NCBI GenBank assembly: GCA_023389855.1 | Contig: JAEWDZ010000004.1 | Coordinates: 124,001-188,000, forward strand | Direction: 5' to 3' | Source: Bacteroidota bacterium | GTDB taxonomy: Bacteria; Bacteroidota; Bacteroidia; Bacteroidales; Porphyromonadaceae | Length of the DNA: 64,000 nucleotides | Shown: positions 62,247 through 64,000 of the stretch, one piece after another | How positions within the stretch are numbered: position 1 is the first letter of the stretch | Layout of the letters: each line of letters opens with the position of its first letter | Made by a program: the position numbers and the translations under genes | The notes under the pieces: generated by a model | Seen by the model: the letters and a program-made list of their open reading frames with translations, nothing else | What the model was told of the DNA's origin: nothing | Databases searched by the model: none

Positions 62247-62488
62247 CGGTGTTTTTTGTTGCCGTTTCAATTATTCTTGCTACTTCTGTCATTGTACTTC
62301 ACATATCAATGGCGGTGGTAAGACCGCAAACAAATCCGTTGGCGGTATTTTATACCCTGACGGCTGACACATCGGCATTGTACCCCCGTGGAAATCTGTA
62401 ATGGAAATCCAGCCTTTGTAGGTGTTATGCGACGGGAAAGGCAATGCCGTTTTTCTATTGCCTGTAAACTTTCATAAATCGCATAACA
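62247..62488 (+). ncRNA. Structured leader 1 (antirepressor pseudogene)
   Basis: GTTATGCGA (62424-62432) is perfectly complementary to TCGCATAAC (62479-62487), which ends 1 base before the ATG. Inside it GGCAAT (62440-62445) pairs with ATTGCC (62457-62462) around a T-rich loop. Upstream hairpins include CGGT/ACCG and GGTAT/ATACC. The same plan recurs before the second antirepressor gene. Confidence 0.55.
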
Positions 62489-62760
62489 ATGAAAGAATCA
62501 ATCAAAATCTTTGAGAATTCCCAATTCGGGCAAATCCGCACTTCAGTAGCGGAAAATGGCGAACCATTGTTTTGTCTTGCTGACCTTTGCAAAATTTTAG
62601 GATTGGGAAATCCAAGTCAAGTAAAACGACACTCCGCAAAGATGGGGTCATTAGTAATGAGGTATCAACCCCTATCATTAGCAACGGAATAGATACGGGC
62701 AAGACAAAAATAACGATGCTCAACTTCATCACCGAACCCAACTTGTACAAGTATTCTAAA
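62489..62760 (+). pseudogene. Decayed BRO-N antirepressor gene
   Basis: The first frame (IKIFENSQFGQIRTSVAENGEPLFCLADLCKILGLGNPSQVK) is the N-terminal BRO-N domain. After codon about 46 the sequence continues in the next frame with TTLRKDGVISNEVSTP...LNFITEPNLYK, the usual second half of BRO-N, so one base has been lost or gained. Beyond EPNLYK the match ends abruptly at the promoter of the next gene; the rest of the domain and any C-terminal domain are missing. It is a truncated, frameshifted relative of the intact antirepressor downstream. Confidence 0.75.
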
Positions 62761-62764
62761 AATA

Positions 62765-62796
62765 TTTGGCCAATTCAAAATAATTCGCTATCTTTG
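62765..62796 (+). promoter_or_regulatory. Promoter of the intact antirepressor gene
   Basis: TTTG (62765-62768), 20-nt spacer, TATCTTTG (62789-62796). Predicted leader of about 235 nt. Confidence 0.7.
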
Positions 62797-62800
62797 TGGT

Positions 62801-63035
62801 GCACAACAATTGGTAGTAGCCTACCTCGCAGGGCAGCGAAAATATGCCCGATCTTGTCAGGGTTTTTTTATGCCCAAAACATATACAGGGTTTTTTTATG
62901 CCCAAAACATATACTAGGTAAGCGGTTGCTTATTACGTACAGATATTTGCTCCTACGGGGTAGACCATTTGTTGTGCAGCGTAATATGGCGACCGCTTTT
63001 TTGTTGCCTATAACCTTTAATTAATTGCATAACAA
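62801..63035 (+). ncRNA. Structured leader 2 (intact antirepressor gene)
   Basis: GTTGTGCA (62971-62978) can pair with TGCATAAC (63026-63033), which ends 2 bases before the ATG. Inside it GGCGAC (62988-62993) pairs with GTTGCC (63003-63008). Compared with leader 1 both stems keep pairing with changed bases. The same GTTGTGC is also fully complementary to GCACAACAA at the 5' end of the leader (62801-62809 with 62969-62977). Confidence 0.55.
62858..62913 (+). repeat. 28-base tandem duplication in leader 2
   Basis: Two identical 28-base copies (62858-62885, 62886-62913). Each holds a GGG, seven T's and a GCCC, so CCC-loop-GGG-T7 attenuator-like units appear twice. Confidence 0.85.
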
Positions 63036-63917
63036 ATGGCAAATCAAATTGAAGTCCTAAAACAAACCGAATTGCTTGGACAACAATTCACAGTCTACGG
63101 CACGCCCGAAGAGCCGCTGTTCAAAGCGAAAGACATTACTGATTTGATTGGGTTGACAAACTCAAGAGAAGTAGTAATGCGTGTCGATGAAGAAGAACGA
63201 TGTAAGTTGAACTTACACCCCCAAGGCGAAACATGGATGCTCACCGAAGACGGCCTTTACGAAGTCCTAATGCAAAGCCGTAAACCTATAGCCAAACAAT
63301 TTAAGAAAGGCGTAAAAAACATACTAAAGCAAATCCGCAAAACGGGCGGCTACATGGTTGCCCGGCAAGACGAAACACCGGAACAAATCATGGCACGTGC
63401 GTTGATGGTGGCAAAGGACACAATCGACCGCCAACAAGCGGCATTGAAGCAATCCGAAAACAAGAACTACTTGTTGCAATGCCAAAATGATGCTTTAACC
63501 TCAATGAATGAGGGTCAGCAACGGCACATCAAGTCTTTAATGCCCGGTGCGACATTCGCCAAAGCCGTTGAAACGTCCGAACGTTCTATTTTGGTTGGCG
63601 AACTTGCCCGTATCATCAAGCAAAACGGAGTGGAAATCGGGCAAAACCGCCTTTTCCAATGGCTGCGTGATAAAGGTTACCTTTGCAAAAAGGGCGAAAT
63701 GTACAACCAGCCCACGCAAAAAGCCTTGCAAATGGGTTTGTTTGAACTCAAAAAGACGGTGATAACAAAGCCAAACGGCGATTCCCTTGTCACCACCACA
63801 ACCAAAGTGACCGGGAAAGGGCAAATCTACTTCGTGAACAAGTTTCTTTTTGACGCTATCAACCAAGCGGAATTGGCAAAGCAAGCCGCACAAGCAAAGA
63901 AAGGGGGTGCGCAATGA
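63036..63917 (+). CDS. Phage antirepressor, BRO-N plus KilAC domains
   Basis: 293 residues. BRO-N covers about 1-105 (FTVYGTPEEPLFKAKDITDLIGLTNSREVVMRV, GLYEVLMQSRKPIAKQFKKGVKNILKQIRKTGGYM) and a KilAC domain about 160-275 (ILVGELARIIKQNGVEIGQNRLFQWLRDKGYLCKKG, QIYFVNKFLF), linked by a helical segment. Antirepressors of this type bind or displace the prophage repressor and promote lytic growth. The long leader with pairing at the start codon suggests translational control. Its stop overlaps the next ATG by ATGA. Confidence 0.9.
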   Translation: MANQIEVLKQTELLGQQFTVYGTPEEPLFKAKDITDLIGLTNSREVVMRVDEEERCKLNLHPQGETWMLTEDGLYEVLMQSRKPIAKQFKKGVKNILKQIRKTGGYMVARQDETPEQIMARALMVAKDTIDRQQAALKQSENKNYLLQCQNDALTSMNEGQQRHIKSLMPGATFAKAVETSERSILVGELARIIKQNGVEIGQNRLFQWLRDKGYLCKKGEMYNQPTQKALQMGLFELKKTVITKPNGDSLVTTTTKVTGKGQIYFVNKFLFDAINQAELAKQAAQAKKGGAQ

Positions 63918-64000
63918 CCGTCAGCAAACAGACCGAAAATTTCATTGACTGCATGAAAACCATGCAGGAACTTTACACGAAAGTATATAAGTCGCTCAAT
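63914..64000 (+). CDS. Phage hypothetical protein, N-terminal fragment (cut by window edge)
   Basis: 29 codons are visible (MTVSKQTENFIDCMKTMQEL and on). The start overlaps the antirepressor stop as ATGA, which supports a real, co-translated gene. Nothing can be said about function. Confidence 0.6.
   Translation, partial: MTVSKQTENFIDCMKTMQELYTKVYKSLN

Larger units (their letters stand above)
39696..64000. mobile_element. Prophage of siphovirus type (right end outside the window)
   Basis: From about 39.7 kb base composition becomes richer in G+C and every gene belongs to phage functions: capsid, connectors, tail, lysis, antirepressor, toxin-antitoxin. The left junction lies between the permease stop (39695) and the lysis lipoprotein gene (39929), where repeats and a terminator sit. 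No tRNA, integrase, terminase or portal gene is in the window, so at least several kb continue to the right. Not a Mu-like phage: no transposase or Mu-type protease is seen and the capsid proteins are of the lambda E/scaffold type. Confidence 0.92.

Noticed and set aside
62858..62913. CRISPR-like repeat
   Set aside because: Only two directly adjoining copies with no spacers.
39696..64000. Mu-like transposable phage (hankyphage type), suggested by the DGR
   Set aside because: No Mu transposase, Mu-type protease or MuF protein is seen; the capsid and scaffold genes are of the lambda E type.

Overview
The window looks like the chromosome of a Bacteroidales bacterium, most likely Porphyromonas or a close relative, carrying a prophage in its right-hand 24 kb. 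The evidence is a type IX secretion plug protein (DUF5103), a T9SS C-terminal sorting domain, Bacteroidetes-specific families (DUF4834, DUF4301, Omp28, GH3), a Rho with a long N-terminal insertion, and promoters of the Bacteroidetes TTTG-N19/21-TAnnTTTG type. The genus is an inference. No tRNA, rRNA, CRISPR array or insertion sequence is visible.

Chromosome, about 1-39,700, AT-rich. The minus strand holds the N-terminal part of rho and a uvrA-merR operon. The plus strand follows: T9SS plug and GH3 protein; a RecB-like helicase-nuclease leading into psd-pssA (phosphatidylethanolamine synthesis) and DUF4834; a GlsB-type membrane protein; DUF4301, Xaa-Pro aminopeptidase, gamma carbonic anhydrase, fructose-6-phosphate aldolase; NamZ; a five-repeat DUF349 protein; an acyltransferase-nitrilase pair; trhP-rpe-comEC; two Omp28 proteins and an LRR lipoprotein; uvrB; and a five-gene ABC efflux operon of the YbhGFSR type.

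Prophage, about 39,700 to beyond 64,000, visibly richer in G+C. A siphovirus late module lies on the minus strand. Read in transcription order (60.3 to 39.9 kb) it runs: scaffold, decoration protein, major capsid, connectors, tail terminator, major tail protein, frameshifted tail chaperones, tape measure, LamG-containing distal tail protein, tail-tip protein, small fibre proteins, a C-type-lectin-like tail adhesin, then lysis genes (a candidate holin, GH108 endolysin, DUF5675 protein and a lipoprotein with the layout of a unimolecular spanin). Divergently, on the plus strand, sit a small regulator-like gene among palindromes, a HigBA toxin-antitoxin, a lipoprotein, a decayed BRO-N gene and an intact BRO-N/KilAC antirepressor. 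Terminase, portal and integrase are not in the window.

The most striking system is a diversity-generating retroelement (DGR). The last 115 bases of homology in the tail adhesin (variable region, 43399-43513) are matched without gaps by a template repeat (43181-43295) just downstream. Of 21 differences, 17 fall at template adenines, and the template carries ten AAT codons in the adhesin frame. No reverse transcriptase gene lies nearby. Other notable items are two related structured leaders upstream of the two antirepressor genes, with compensatory base changes and pairing up to the start codon, and a near-palindrome (GTTTTATAGTAAAAC-like) found six times in prophage intergenic DNA.
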